The position numbers and the translations under genes were made by a program. Below the pieces are notes generated by a model. That model saw nothing but the letters and a program-made list of their open reading frames with translations. It searched no databases and was not told the DNA's origin. From assembly GCF_051390635.1 (NCBI RefSeq), contig NZ_JBPODT010000005.1, positions 124,001-188,000 of the forward strand: DNA of 64,000 nucleotides, in the 5' to 3' direction. Positions 35,635 through 45,408 of the stretch are shown here, piece after piece. Each line of letters starts with the position of its first letter. The first letter of the stretch is position 1. This DNA is from Microbaculum sp051390635. Its GTDB lineage: Bacteria > Pseudomonadota > Alphaproteobacteria > Rhizobiales > Tepidamorphaceae.

Positions 35635-36645
35635 ATGCTGCGCTTCCTGATCAACCGTATCGGCCTCCTGATCCCGACCTTCATCGGCGTGACGATCGTC
35701 GCCTTCCTGTTCATCCGCATGCTCCCGGGTGATCCGGTGCTTCTGCTCGCCGGCGAGCGCGGCATCACGCCGGACCGCTATGCCGAGCTGTTGCATTCCT
35801 ACGGCTTCGACCGACCCCTGTGGGAGCAGTACCTGTCCTATCTGAACCAGCTCCTGCACGGCGATCTCGGCACCTCGATCGTCACCAAGAAGCCGGTGCT
35901 CCAGGAATTCCTCACCCTGTTCCCCGCGACCGTCGAGTTGGCGCTGTGCGCCATGTTCCTGGCCACGCTCATCGGCCTTCCCGCCGGCATCGTCGCCGCC
36001 GTCAAGCGCGGTTCCGCCTTCGACCATTCGGTCATGTCGACGGCGCTGGTGGGCTATTCGATGCCGATCTTCTGGTGGGCGCTGCTGCTGATCATCGTCT
36101 TCTCCGGCTGGCTCGGCTGGACGCCGGTCTCGGGGCGCATCTCGTTGATCTATTTCTTCAAGCCGGTCACCGGCTTCATGCTGATCGACTCGCTGCTCTC
36201 CGGCCAGAAGGGCGCCTTCGCCTCCGCCGTGTCGCACCTGATCCTGCCCTCGATCGCGCTCGGCACGATCCCGCTTGCCGTCATCGCGCGGCAGACGCGC
36301 TCGGCGATGCTCGAGGTGCTGTCGGAGGACTACGTGCGCACCGCCCGGGCCAAGGGGCTGGCACCGGCGCGGGTCATCGGCGTCCACGCCCTGCGCAATG
36401 CGCTCATCCCGGTCGTCACCGTCATCGGCCTGCAGACCAGCCTGCTGTTTGCCGGCGCGATCCTCACCGAGACGATCTTCTCCTGGCCCGGCGTCGGCAA
36501 GTGGATGGTCGATTCGATCTCGCGGCGCGACTATCCCTCCGTCCAGGGCGGCCTGCTGATGATCGCCGCGATCGTCATGATCGTGAACCTGATGGTCGAT
36601 CTGCTCTACGGCCTGATCAACCCCCGTATCCGCTACGAGAGGTAG
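35635..36645 (+). CDS. dppB: Dipeptide ABC transporter permease 1
   Basis: A 336-residue inner-membrane permease. It begins MLRFLINRIGLLIPTFIGVT, nearly the family consensus, so ATG 35635 is taken despite a weak ribosome site. It has about six spans and the coupling loop EDYVRTARAKGLAPARVIGVHALRN, followed by FSWPGVGKWMVDSISRRDYP. It forms the channel with DppC, which starts three bases after its stop. The 280 bases before it hold the dppA hairpin and nothing else I can support. Confidence 0.95.
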   Translation: MLRFLINRIGLLIPTFIGVTIVAFLFIRMLPGDPVLLLAGERGITPDRYAELLHSYGFDRPLWEQYLSYLNQLLHGDLGTSIVTKKPVLQEFLTLFPATVELALCAMFLATLIGLPAGIVAAVKRGSAFDHSVMSTALVGYSMPIFWWALLLIIVFSGWLGWTPVSGRISLIYFFKPVTGFMLIDSLLSGQKGAFASAVSHLILPSIALGTIPLAVIARQTRSAMLEVLSEDYVRTARAKGLAPARVIGVHALRNALIPVVTVIGLQTSLLFAGAILTETIFSWPGVGKWMVDSISRRDYPSVQGGLLMIAAIVMIVNLMVDLLYGLINPRIRYER

Positions 36646-36648
36646 GCG

Positions 36649-37545
36649 ATGTCGGATATCACCCGAAACGGCCGCCGCGCGGAATTCCAGGTCCTCGCCG
36701 AGTTCTGGCATTACTTCAGCGAAAACCGCGGCGCGGTGATCGGCCTGTTCGTCGTCATCGCCCTCGTTCTGATGGCGGTCTTCGCGCCGCTGATCGCCCC
36801 CTTCAATCCGGACGAACAGTTCCGCGACGCCTTCCTCAAGCCGCCGTTCTTTCAGGAAGGCTCCGACCCGCGCTTCATCCTCGGTACCGACGCCGTCGGC
36901 CGCGACCTTCTCTCGCGCCTGATCTACGGCGCCCGGTTCTCGCTGTTCATCGGCACCTTCGTCGTCGCCCTGGCGCTGTCGGTCGGAATCGTGCTCGGCC
37001 TGGTCGCCGGCTTCATGCGCGGCGCGGTGGAAACGGTCATCATGCGGGTGATGGACGTCATCCTCGCCTTCCCGAGCCTGCTTCTCGCCCTGGTGCTGGT
37101 GGCGATCCTCGGGCCCGGCCTGACCAATGCGATGATCGCGATTGCCGTCGTCCTGCAGCCGCACTTCGTCCGGCTGACCCGGGCCGCGGTCCTGAGCGAG
37201 CGCAACCGCGACTACGTCACCGCGACGCGCGTCGCCGGCGCCGGTCGCATGCGGCTGATGTTCCGCACCATATTGCCGAACTGCACCGCGCCGCTGATCG
37301 TGCAGGCGACGCTGTCCTTCTCGAACGCCATCCTCGACGCCGCCGCCCTGGGCTTCCTCGGCATGGGCGCCCAGCCGCCGACGCCGGAATGGGGCACCAT
37401 GCTCGCCGAGGCGCGCGAGTTCATCCTGCGCGCCTGGTGGGTCGTCACGTTCCCCGGCCTGATGATCCTGATCACCGTGCTCGCCATCAACGTGATGGGC
37501 GACGGCCTGCGCGACGCGCTCGATCCCAAGCTGAAGCGGAGCTGA
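36649..37545 (+). CDS. dppC: Dipeptide ABC transporter permease 2
   Basis: A 298-residue permease partner of DppB. A cytoplasmic N-terminal stretch is followed by the GTDAVGRDLLSRLIYGARFS motif of the DppC/OppC N-terminal domain, five to six spans, and the coupling loop NRDYVTATRVAGAGRMRLMFRTILPN. AALGFLGMGAQPPTPEWGTM is also diagnostic. It is spaced three bases from dppB and five from dppD, all in one transcript. Confidence 0.95.
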   Translation: MSDITRNGRRAEFQVLAEFWHYFSENRGAVIGLFVVIALVLMAVFAPLIAPFNPDEQFRDAFLKPPFFQEGSDPRFILGTDAVGRDLLSRLIYGARFSLFIGTFVVALALSVGIVLGLVAGFMRGAVETVIMRVMDVILAFPSLLLALVLVAILGPGLTNAMIAIAVVLQPHFVRLTRAAVLSERNRDYVTATRVAGAGRMRLMFRTILPNCTAPLIVQATLSFSNAILDAAALGFLGMGAQPPTPEWGTMLAEAREFILRAWWVVTFPGLMILITVLAINVMGDGLRDALDPKLKRS

Positions 37546-37550
37546 CCGAG

Positions 37551-38557
37551 ATGCCTCTGCTCGACATCCGCAACCTCACCGTCGAGTTCAAGACCGCGGT
37601 CGGCACGTTCCGCGCCGTGGATTGTATCGACATCGCCGTCGACACCGGCGAGGTGCTGTCGATCGTCGGCGAATCCGGCTCCGGCAAGTCCGTGGCCATG
37701 CTCGCCGTCATGGGGCTGCTGCCATGGACGGCGACCGTCACCGCCGACCGGATGGGCTTCGGCGACCACGATCTGCTGACGATCTCGCCGGCCCAGCGCC
37801 GCTCGATCGTCGGCAAGGACATCGCCATGATCTTCCAGGAGCCGATGACGAGCCTCAACCCGTGCTTCACGGTCGGGTTCCAGATCATGGAAACGCTGAG
37901 GGTGCATCTCGGCCTCAACCGGCAGGACCGCCGCGCCCGCGCCGTGGAGCTCCTCAACGAGGTCGGCATCCCCGAGCCCGAGCGGCGGCTCGCCGCCTTT
38001 CCGCACCAGCTCTCCGGCGGCATGTCGCAGCGCGCCATGATCGCGATGGCGCTGGCCTGCCGGCCGAAGCTCCTGATCGCCGACGAACCGACCACCGCGC
38101 TCGACGTCACCATCCAGGCGCAGATCCTCGACCTTCTCATCGGCCTGCAGCGCGACACCGGCATGGCGCTCGTCCTGATCACCCACGACATGGGCGTCGT
38201 CGCCGAGACGGCCGAGCGTGTCGTCGTCCAGTATGCCGGCCAGCAGGTCGAGCAGCAGGGCGTCGAAGGGCTGTTCGAGGACCCGCACCATCCCTATACC
38301 GCCGCATTGCTCGCCGCCCTGCCTGAACGCGCCACCGGCCGCCATCTGCCGTCGATCCCCGGCGTCGTGCCCGGACAGGGCGACCGGCCAGATGGCTGCC
38401 TGTTCAACCCGCGCTGCCGCTTCGCCACCGATCTGTGCCGCACGACCGTTCCGCCGCATGCCGACGCGGCGCACGGGGCGGCCCTGTGCCACTATCCGCT
38501 CGAGCACGGCGTCCCCCTAGGCCACCCGGCGCCGGGCGAGATCAAGGAGGCGATGGC

Positions 38558-38561
<4 letters not shown>
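37551..38561 (+). CDS. dppD: Dipeptide ABC transporter ATP-binding protein 1
   Basis: A 336-residue ATPase. Motifs: Walker A GESGSGKS, Q-loop FQEPMTSLNP, signature LSGGMSQR, Walker B LLIADEPTTALD and the H-loop ITHDMG. The C-terminal oligopeptide-transport domain has the CLFNPRCRFATDLC cysteine pattern that can hold an Fe-S cluster in Dpp/Opp ATPases. The ATG at 37551 gives the typical MPLLDIRNLTVEF start. Its stop overlaps dppF (ATGA). Confidence 0.95.
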
Positions 38562-39523
<962 letters not shown>

Positions 39524-39601
39524 GGACCACGGGGTTTCCCGCCGATCCGGGAGGTCGGCCGGATCTCGCGATGGAGGCCACGCGGGATGGTTAGCCGTGC
39601 G

Positions 39602-40318
39602 TCACGGCCACTGGCCGCGCGGCGCGAGGCTTGCCTGGAACCAGCAGACGAAGGTGTAGATCGAATAGACCGGCAGACCGGTCGCCTCCCTGATCGCGAC
39701 GGCGTAGGGCACCATGTTGGTGCACTCGAGAACGATCGCGCCCAGGTCGGGATTTGCCCGTGCCAGGGCTAGGGCCGCATCGACATTGTCCTGCCGGGCG
39801 GCATCGACATCCAGTTCCAGGTGATTGTCGAGAATGGCGCGGGTGAATTCGCGGCCACCTTCGGTCGTGCCGATCGGCGTGCCGTCGGGCACGCCTGCCT
39901 TCTCCAGGTGCGCGGGCGTGAGCGTCGATCCTGAGATCGTGAGTATGCCGGCACGTTTTCCCCGCGGCAGCAACCGGTTCACCAGGGACACCTGCATCAG
40001 CGACGACGTCGCCACCGGTATCCGCACCGCCTCGGCGATCTCGTCCTGGAACAGCGACAGGAATCCGCAATTGGTGGTGATGCCGTCGACACCGTCCTCG
40101 GCGAGCGCACGGGCGGCGTCCAGGAAGGCACCGAGAAGCCCTTCGCCGCCACGGCGCACGACATGGTCCGGCGAGGCCGACCGGACGATCCGGTAGTGTA
40201 CCGGAAACGGCCAGGTCAGCGCGTTGCCCATATCGCCCGGGATGCGCGGAAATCGGGCGTCGAGCATGAGGATACCGACCGATGCACCGTAGATCGCCTT
40301 TCCGCCGACCGCCTTCAC
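39602..40318 (-). CDS. Aspartate/glutamate racemase family protein
   Basis: A 238-residue protein of the Asp/Glu/hydantoin racemase superfamily. The two catalytic cysteines are visible, in GITTNCGFLS (C84) and IVLECTNMVPY (C199), each in the conserved T/N-C-G or E-C-T-N surroundings. The GTG at 40318 comes one base after the gntR stop, with GAGGAGG upstream inside gntR, so the pair is coupled. The family includes racemases, maleate isomerase and arylmalonate decarboxylase, so the reaction is not fixed. The location beside a DadA-like oxidase and a TRAP importer suggests handling of an amino acid or dicarboxylate. Confidence 0.85.
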   Translation of the reverse strand: MKAVGGKAIYGASVGILMLDARFPRIPGDMGNALTWPFPVHYRIVRSASPDHVVRRGGEGLLGAFLDAARALAEDGVDGITTNCGFLSLFQDEIAEAVRIPVATSSLMQVSLVNRLLPRGKRAGILTISGSTLTPAHLEKAGVPDGTPIGTTEGGREFTRAILDNHLELDVDAARQDNVDAALALARANPDLGAIVLECTNMVPYAVAIREATGLPVYSIYTFVCWFQASLAPRGQWP

Positions 40319-40319
40319 G

Positions 40320-41048
40320 TCACGCCTCCTCGGCGACGAGGGGACGGTCAAACAGCGTCTCCGCGCCGGGCATGTAGATGGTGGAGTAGCTTTCCTTCAC
40401 CGCGGCGACGATCTGGTCCATGCGCTTGGCGATGTGGGCGCGCATGACTGTGACGGCACCATCGCCGTCCCTGCGTTCGATCGCCCGCATGATCGCCGTG
40501 TGCTCGGCCTTGGTTTCCGTCACCCGCGCCGCCATGTCCACCCAGCGCACGTAGCGGATCCGCTCGTTGATCCGGCGCAGCTGGCGAACCACTTCCGCGT
40601 TGCCGGACAGTTCGGCGATCCCGATGTGAAAGGCTTCGTCGAAAGCCGTCAATTCGCGCACCGTCTTGCCGACATAGGCCAGACCGTCGGCGTAAAGGCC
40701 CTGCTTCAGTGCCACGATCGCCTCGCTCTCCCCGCGCTCGCACGCGAGCCTGACCGTCGCCTCCTCGATGATCCGCCGCAGCTCGTACAGCGCGAACGCC
40801 GTATCTGGGTCCAGGTGGCGGCAGAAGAAGCCTTTGCCCGGCTGGAAGTCGATCAGCCGCTCTCCCACCAGACGGTTGAGCGCCTCCCGAAGCGGTGTCC
40901 GGCTGGCTTCCAGCTCCCGCGCCAGGGCAACCTCGTTTATCCGTTCTCCGGGCCGGAAGCGGAAATCGACCGCCATCGCCTTGAGCTGGTCATACAGCGC
41001 TTCAACGCGGCCTTCGCTCATCTGGCTCCCAATCGGTATCGACAACAT
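40320..41048 (-). CDS. GntR-family transcriptional regulator, FCD type
   Basis: A 242-residue regulator with an N-terminal winged helix (RPGERINEVALARELEASRTPLREALNRLVGERLI) described over residues 30-70. An all-helical FCD ligand domain with metal-type histidines follows (DEAFHIGIAELSGN, EHTAIMRAI, MRAHIAKRM). The start could also be the ATG at 41021, which has GGGAG close upstream. It is divergent from the ThDP-TRAP operon and probably controls both sides through the dyads at 41078-41095. FCD proteins usually sense organic acids. Confidence 0.9.
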   Translation of the reverse strand: MLSIPIGSQMSEGRVEALYDQLKAMAVDFRFRPGERINEVALARELEASRTPLREALNRLVGERLIDFQPGKGFFCRHLDPDTAFALYELRRIIEEATVRLACERGESEAIVALKQGLYADGLAYVGKTVRELTAFDEAFHIGIAELSGNAEVVRQLRRINERIRYVRWVDMAARVTETKAEHTAIMRAIERRDGDGAVTVMRAHIAKRMDQIVAAVKESYSTIYMPGAETLFDRPLVAEEA

Positions 41049-41077
41049 CGTTGACTCGCTACGGCGACGTTATCAAC

Positions 41078-41095
41078 ATACAATCCTGTATACAG
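41078..41095. promoter_or_regulatory. Probable GntR (FCD) operator
   Basis: Two overlapping dyads: ATACA-ATCC-TGTAT (41078-41091) and the perfect palindrome CTGTATACAG (41086-41095). GTATAC-centred palindromes are the usual target type for FCD regulators. It sits 30 bases upstream of the gntR start and about 75 before the ThDP gene, so it could repress both. Confidence 0.65.
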
Positions 41096-41166
41096 ATTTG
41101 CACGCAGCTTTTCGATGCCGAACCGCGCGGGCTGCGAACCGACCTTAGACACCGCACGGAGCCCCG

Positions 41167-42867
41167 ATGTCATCACACCGCCCGAACGAGCTCACCGGCG
41201 CCGAAGCCATGGTCCGCATGCTGCAGGCCTACGGTGTCGAGCACATGTTCGGACTGTGCGGGGATACGACCCTGCCGTTCTACGACGCCCTGGCGCGGCT
41301 CGATCACGGCATCACCCATCTTTTGACGCGGGACGAACGCCATGCCGCGTATATGGCGGACGGTTACGCCAGGGTGACCGGCAAGCCCGGCGTGTGCGAA
41401 GGCCCCTCGGGCGGTGGCGCGACCTACATCCTGCCCGGCGTCGTCGAGGCGAACGAGAGCTCGGTGCCGATCCTCGCGATCACCACCGACGTTTCGACGG
41501 CCGCCCGTGGCCGCTATCCGCTGACCGAACTCGATCAGCCGGCCCTGTTCCGTCCCCTGACCAAATGGAACGCGGGCCTCGACGACGCGCGCCGTCTGCC
41601 GGCGATGGTCCGCGCGGCCTTCCGGGCGATGGCGACCGGGAGGCCGGGGGCGGCCCACCTCGCCTTCCCCTTCGATACCCAGAAGGCACCCGTCGACGAG
41701 TCCGAGATCTGGGCCGACGAACGCCACCGGCAGTTCCCAGCCGAACGCGCGGCACCGGACGCGAACGCCGTCCGCGCCGCCGCCGACTGTCTGATGCGGG
41801 CACGATCGGCGATCGCGATCTGCGGCGGCGGCGCGGTGATCGCCGGCGCATTCGACGAACTGAAGGCGCTGTCGGCGCTTCTCGACATGCCCGTCGCGAC
41901 GACGGTATCGGGCCAGGGCGCGATCGCCGAGACCGACGCCCGGGCGGTGGGCGTCGTCGGATCGAACGGCGGCGTGGCATCGACGCGGGCGGCGGTCGAC
42001 GAGGCCGATGTCGTGCTCTTCATCGGATGCCGGGCCGGCTCTGTGACGACGGAACGCTGGCGCTCCCCCGCGCCCGGGACGACAGTCGTCCATATCGACA
42101 GTGATCCGATGGTGATCGGCGCCAACTACGCGACCGAAGTCGCCATCTGCGCCGACGCCAGGCTCGCGCTCGCGGCGCTAGTCGCCGAACTGGAAGCCCG
42201 CGGCGAGCGTCCGGGCCAGGCCGGCACGAGACGCGCCGAAGCCGCCTGGCGGGGCAAGCGCGCCGCATTCGATCCGCTGGCGGCGAGCCTCGAGACACCG
42301 ATCCGCCCCGAACGGGTGATCGCGTCGCTTGCGCGCCACCTCGACGACGACGCCATCGTCGTCGCCGATCCGGGCACACCCTGCCCGTATTTCTCCGCCC
42401 ACTATCGCTGGCGCCGGCCCGGCCGCGGCTTCATCACCAACCGCGCCCACGGCGCGCTCGGATACGCGCTGGCGGCCGCGATGGGCGCCCATGTCGGGCG
42501 GCCGTGCGTGAAGACCGTCGCGGCCATGGGCGACGGCTCCTTCGGATTCTGCTGCGGCGAGTTCGAGACCATCACCCGCTACCGCATGCCGATCACCTCG
42601 ATCGTCTTTTCCAATTCGACCTTCGGCTGGATCAAGGCCGGACAGAACGCCGGCTTCGGCAAGCGGTTCTACAATGTCGATTTCGGGCGCACCGACCATG
42701 CGGCGGTCGCCAGCGCGTTCGGCGTCAGGTCCTGGCGGGTCGAGGACCCCGATGATCTCGACCGGGTTCTCGCCGAGGCGCTGGCGCATGACGGACCGAC
42801 CCTGGTCGACATCGTCTCGCAGCCGCTTCACGAGGCGGAGGCGCCGGTCTCCGAATGGGTAGCCTGA
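41167..42867 (+). CDS. Acetolactate-synthase-like ThDP-dependent enzyme
   Basis: A 566-residue three-domain ThDP enzyme. The PYR domain (1-about 170) has the activating glutamate E57 in LTRDERHAAYMADGYARVTG. The central domain spans about 190-330. The PP domain has MGDGSFGFCCGEFET (GDG at 455-457) and ends its cofactor motif as SNS (N483-S484) where most members have NN. The protein is a member of the acetolactate synthase/glyoxylate carboligase/sulfoacetaldehyde acetyltransferase superfamily. The substrate is not predictable by eye. It is the first gene of the plus-strand TRAP operon and faces gntR. Confidence 0.88.
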   Translation: MSSHRPNELTGAEAMVRMLQAYGVEHMFGLCGDTTLPFYDALARLDHGITHLLTRDERHAAYMADGYARVTGKPGVCEGPSGGGATYILPGVVEANESSVPILAITTDVSTAARGRYPLTELDQPALFRPLTKWNAGLDDARRLPAMVRAAFRAMATGRPGAAHLAFPFDTQKAPVDESEIWADERHRQFPAERAAPDANAVRAAADCLMRARSAIAICGGGAVIAGAFDELKALSALLDMPVATTVSGQGAIAETDARAVGVVGSNGGVASTRAAVDEADVVLFIGCRAGSVTTERWRSPAPGTTVVHIDSDPMVIGANYATEVAICADARLALAALVAELEARGERPGQAGTRRAEAAWRGKRAAFDPLAASLETPIRPERVIASLARHLDDDAIVVADPGTPCPYFSAHYRWRRPGRGFITNRAHGALGYALAAAMGAHVGRPCVKTVAAMGDGSFGFCCGEFETITRYRMPITSIVFSNSTFGWIKAGQNAGFGKRFYNVDFGRTDHAAVASAFGVRSWRVEDPDDLDRVLAEALAHDGPTLVDIVSQPLHEAEAPVSEWVA

Positions 42868-43061
42868 CCACGACGCCACCACTGCCGGACGAAACGGTGA
42901 CCGGTGATGACGTCTGGCACCGCGCCTTGCCCGTCACCGGACGGCGCGACCACGGCATCGGCTCGGTCGAGGGCGAGGTGACGGTTACCGACGCGCCGGG
43001 CCCGGGGATGGCGCCGGGCATGGAAGAAGTGCTCAAGTACGCTGTTCGCGGTCCGGGGTGA
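42855..43061 (+). CDS. Small hypothetical protein between ThDP enzyme and DadA-like oxidase
   Basis: A 68-residue frame that starts 13 bases inside the end of the ThDP gene and stops eight bases before the next gene. It fills the only gap in this operon. Codons end mostly in G or C like its neighbours. The peptide (MGSLTTTPPLPDETVTGDDV...) has no signal, cysteines or domain I know. It may be a real coupled small protein or simply spacer. Confidence 0.4.
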   Translation: MGSLTTTPPLPDETVTGDDVWHRALPVTGRRDHGIGSVEGEVTVTDAPGPGMAPGMEEVLKYAVRGPG

Positions 43062-43068
43062 TAACGGC

Positions 43069-44319
43069 ATGACGGCGGGGACCAGGAAAATAGCGGTCAT
43101 CGGTGCCGGCATCGTCGGCGTCTCGGCGGCGATCTGGCTGCAGCGCGACGGCCACGACGTCGTCCTGATCGACAGGGCCGGCCCCGGCGAAGGAACCAGC
43201 TTCGGCAATGGCGGGGTGCTGGCATCCTGTTCCGTTGTGCCGGTGACGGTGCCGGGCCTCGTCGGCAAGGCGCCGCGCATGCTTTTCGATCCGAGCCAGC
43301 CCCTGTTCCTGAAATGGGGCTATTTGCCCAGGCTCGCGCCGTGGCTGATCCGCTATCTCTCTCACGCCAACGCCACCGCCGTGAAGCGACGCGCCGCCGC
43401 GCTGGCGCCGATCATCGGCGACAGCCTGGCCGAGCATCAGGCCCTGTCCGCCGGAACCGGCGCGGAAAGGTGGGTCGTGCCGTCCGACTATGTGTTCCTT
43501 TACGACAACCGCGCCCACTTCCAGGGCGATGCTTTCGGCTGGTCGGTCCGCAAGGAGCATGGCTTCGCGTGGGACATCCTCGAGGGCGGGGCCTTCGCGG
43601 ACTACGATCCGGCCTTCGGCCCGGCGATGGACTACGCGGTGCGCCTGAAGAACCACGGCCGCATCGCCGACCCGGGGCGATACGTCAAGGACCTGGCCGC
43701 CCATGTCGAGCGCGGCGGCGGACGGATCGTCATCGGCGAGGCGAGCGATATCGCCCGCGAGGGCGGCCGCGTCACCGGGGTACGCGTCGGCGGCGAGACG
43801 ATCGCCTGCGATGCCGCCGTGGTCGCGACGGGGGTCTGGTCGCGACCGCTCGCCGGCAAGCTCGGCATCGACGTCCCGCTCGAAACCGAACGCGGATACC
43901 ATCTCGACCTGTGGGAGCCCAGCATCATGCCCCGCGCGCCGGTGATGATCGCGTCCGGCAAGTTCGTGGCAACCCCGATGGAGGGCCGCCTGCGACTCGC
44001 CGGCATCGTCGAGTTCGGCGGACTGACGGCCGCCCCGTCACGCGCCGCGTTCGCGCTGCTCAAGCGGAACGTGGAGGCCGCGATCCCCGGAATACGCTGG
44101 AAAGAGACCACCGAGTGGATGGGCCACCGGCCGTCGGTCGCGGATTCGATTCCGGTGATCGGGGAGGTTCCCGGCGTCAAGGGCGCCATTCTCGGCTTCG
44201 GACACGACCATGTCGGCCTGACGGGCGGGCCGAAGACCGGACGGCTGATTTCGCAGCTGGTTTCGCGGCGCAATCCGAATATTGACCTTGCGCCTTATGC
44301 CCCTACCCGGTTTCGTTAA
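43069..44319 (+). CDS. DadA-like FAD-dependent D-amino-acid dehydrogenase/oxidase
   Basis: A 416-residue flavoprotein of the DAO family. The Rossmann motif IAVIGAGIVGVSAAIWLQ is at the N-terminus, followed by GTSFGNGGVLASCSVVPV, the DadA-type SFGNGG loop. VVATGVWSRPL and the C-terminal MGHRPSVADSIPVIG and GFGHDHVGLTGGPKTG complete the FAD site. Such enzymes oxidise D-amino acids or related imino acids to 2-oxo acids and pass electrons to the respiratory chain. In this operon the product could feed the ThDP enzyme, and the racemase (39602) could supply the D-form (inference). Confidence 0.88.
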   Translation: MTAGTRKIAVIGAGIVGVSAAIWLQRDGHDVVLIDRAGPGEGTSFGNGGVLASCSVVPVTVPGLVGKAPRMLFDPSQPLFLKWGYLPRLAPWLIRYLSHANATAVKRRAAALAPIIGDSLAEHQALSAGTGAERWVVPSDYVFLYDNRAHFQGDAFGWSVRKEHGFAWDILEGGAFADYDPAFGPAMDYAVRLKNHGRIADPGRYVKDLAAHVERGGGRIVIGEASDIAREGGRVTGVRVGGETIACDAAVVATGVWSRPLAGKLGIDVPLETERGYHLDLWEPSIMPRAPVMIASGKFVATPMEGRLRLAGIVEFGGLTAAPSRAAFALLKRNVEAAIPGIRWKETTEWMGHRPSVADSIPVIGEVPGVKGAILGFGHDHVGLTGGPKTGRLISQLVSRRNPNIDLAPYAPTRFR

Positions 44320-44363
44320 GATCGGAGTACGTTGAAACGGCTTACTAGAGGGAGAGAGATGTC

Positions 44364-45338
44364 ATGAAAGCAGTGTGGACCTTAATGGCGGCAACGGCCG
44401 TCACGATCGTCGGCGCCGGCGCGGCGACGGCCGAGAAATGGGATATGCCGATGGCCTACGCGGCCACCAACTTCCATTCCGAGATCGGCGCCGACTTCGC
44501 AAAATGCGTGACCGACGGCACCGGCGGCAAGCTCGAGATCGTGACCCACCCGTCCGGTTCTCTGTTCAAGGGAAACGAGATCAAGCGCGCGGTGCAGACC
44601 GGCCAGGCCCCGATCGGCGAGCGTCTGCTTTCGGCGCATCAGAACGAGAACCCGCTCTACGGCGTCGATTCCATTCCCTTCCTGGTGTCGTCGTTCGACG
44701 AGCACGAGGCGCTCTGGAAGATCGCCGAACCGAAGATCGCGGAAGCGCTGACCGAGGACAACCTGCACTACCTGTATTCGGTGCCGTGGCCGCCGCAGGG
44801 CCTCTACTTCAACAAGGCGATCGGCTCGGTCGCGGACATGAAGGGAACCAAGTTCCGCTCCTATTCGATAGCGACGGCGCGCATGGCGGAACTGACCGGG
44901 ATGCTGCCGGTACAGGTCGAGGCCGCGGAACTGTCGCAGGCGCTGGCGACCGGCGTGGCCGAAGCCTTCATTTCGTCCGGGGCGACCGGCTACGACCGCA
45001 AGGTCTGGGAGCACCTCAGCCATTTCTATGAGGTCGACGCGTGGCTGCCCCGCAATGCGGTCTTCGTCAACATGGACGCCTGGAACGGCCTGGATGACGC
45101 CACCAGGACGACCGTGAGCGACTGCGCCGCCAAGGCCCAGGCCGACGGTCTCGCCCGCTCCAAGGAGTACACGCAGTTCACGCTCGACGGCCTGAAGGAA
45201 AACGGCATGACCGTCGAGCGCGCGAACCCCGAGCTGGTCAAGGAACTGCAGGCCCTCGGCGAGATCATGACGAACGAATGGCTCCAAACGGCCGGCGAAC
45301 AGGGCAAGGAGATCGTCGAAACCTACAAGTCCATGTGA
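44364..45338 (+). CDS. dctP: TRAP transporter substrate-binding protein (DctP family)
   Basis: A 324-residue periplasmic receptor with a Sec signal (MKAVWTLMAATAVTIVGAGA, cleavage near ATA-EK). Family elements include the FKGNEIKRAVQTGQAPIGER region and the arginine in MKGTKFRSYSIATARMAEL, which would grip a carboxylate. GAGGGAGAGAG precedes the ATG. It is the first TRAP gene after the DadA-like gene. A 13-base-pair hairpin follows the stop. It differs clearly from the DctP at 3199, so the ligand is probably different. Confidence 0.95.
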   Translation: MKAVWTLMAATAVTIVGAGAATAEKWDMPMAYAATNFHSEIGADFAKCVTDGTGGKLEIVTHPSGSLFKGNEIKRAVQTGQAPIGERLLSAHQNENPLYGVDSIPFLVSSFDEHEALWKIAEPKIAEALTEDNLHYLYSVPWPPQGLYFNKAIGSVADMKGTKFRSYSIATARMAELTGMLPVQVEAAELSQALATGVAEAFISSGATGYDRKVWEHLSHFYEVDAWLPRNAVFVNMDAWNGLDDATRTTVSDCAAKAQADGLARSKEYTQFTLDGLKENGMTVERANPELVKELQALGEIMTNEWLQTAGEQGKEIVETYKSM

Positions 45339-45345
45339 TGCCGGT

Positions 45346-45380
45346 GCCGGGACCGGGGCCGGGCGCCCCCCGGTCCCGGC
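45346..45380 (+). terminator. Strong hairpin between dctP and dctQ
   Basis: A perfect 13-base stem, GCCGGGACCGGGG (45346-45358) with its complement (45368-45380), and a nine-base loop. No T-tract follows, so it more likely stabilises the dctP message or lowers dctQM expression than ends transcription. Confidence 0.6.
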
Positions 45381-45408
45381 GCCTCATTTCATCAGGGGGG
45401 ATTTGACC

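Noticed and set aside
35411..35650. Short open frame between dppA and dppB
   Set aside because: About 80 codons overlapping the dppB start. No ribosome site and no recognisable features, so not listed as a gene.
39544..39565. GATCCGG/CCGGATC stem after dppF
   Set aside because: Seven-base stem with no T-tract. It may be structure after the gene, but too weak to call a terminator.
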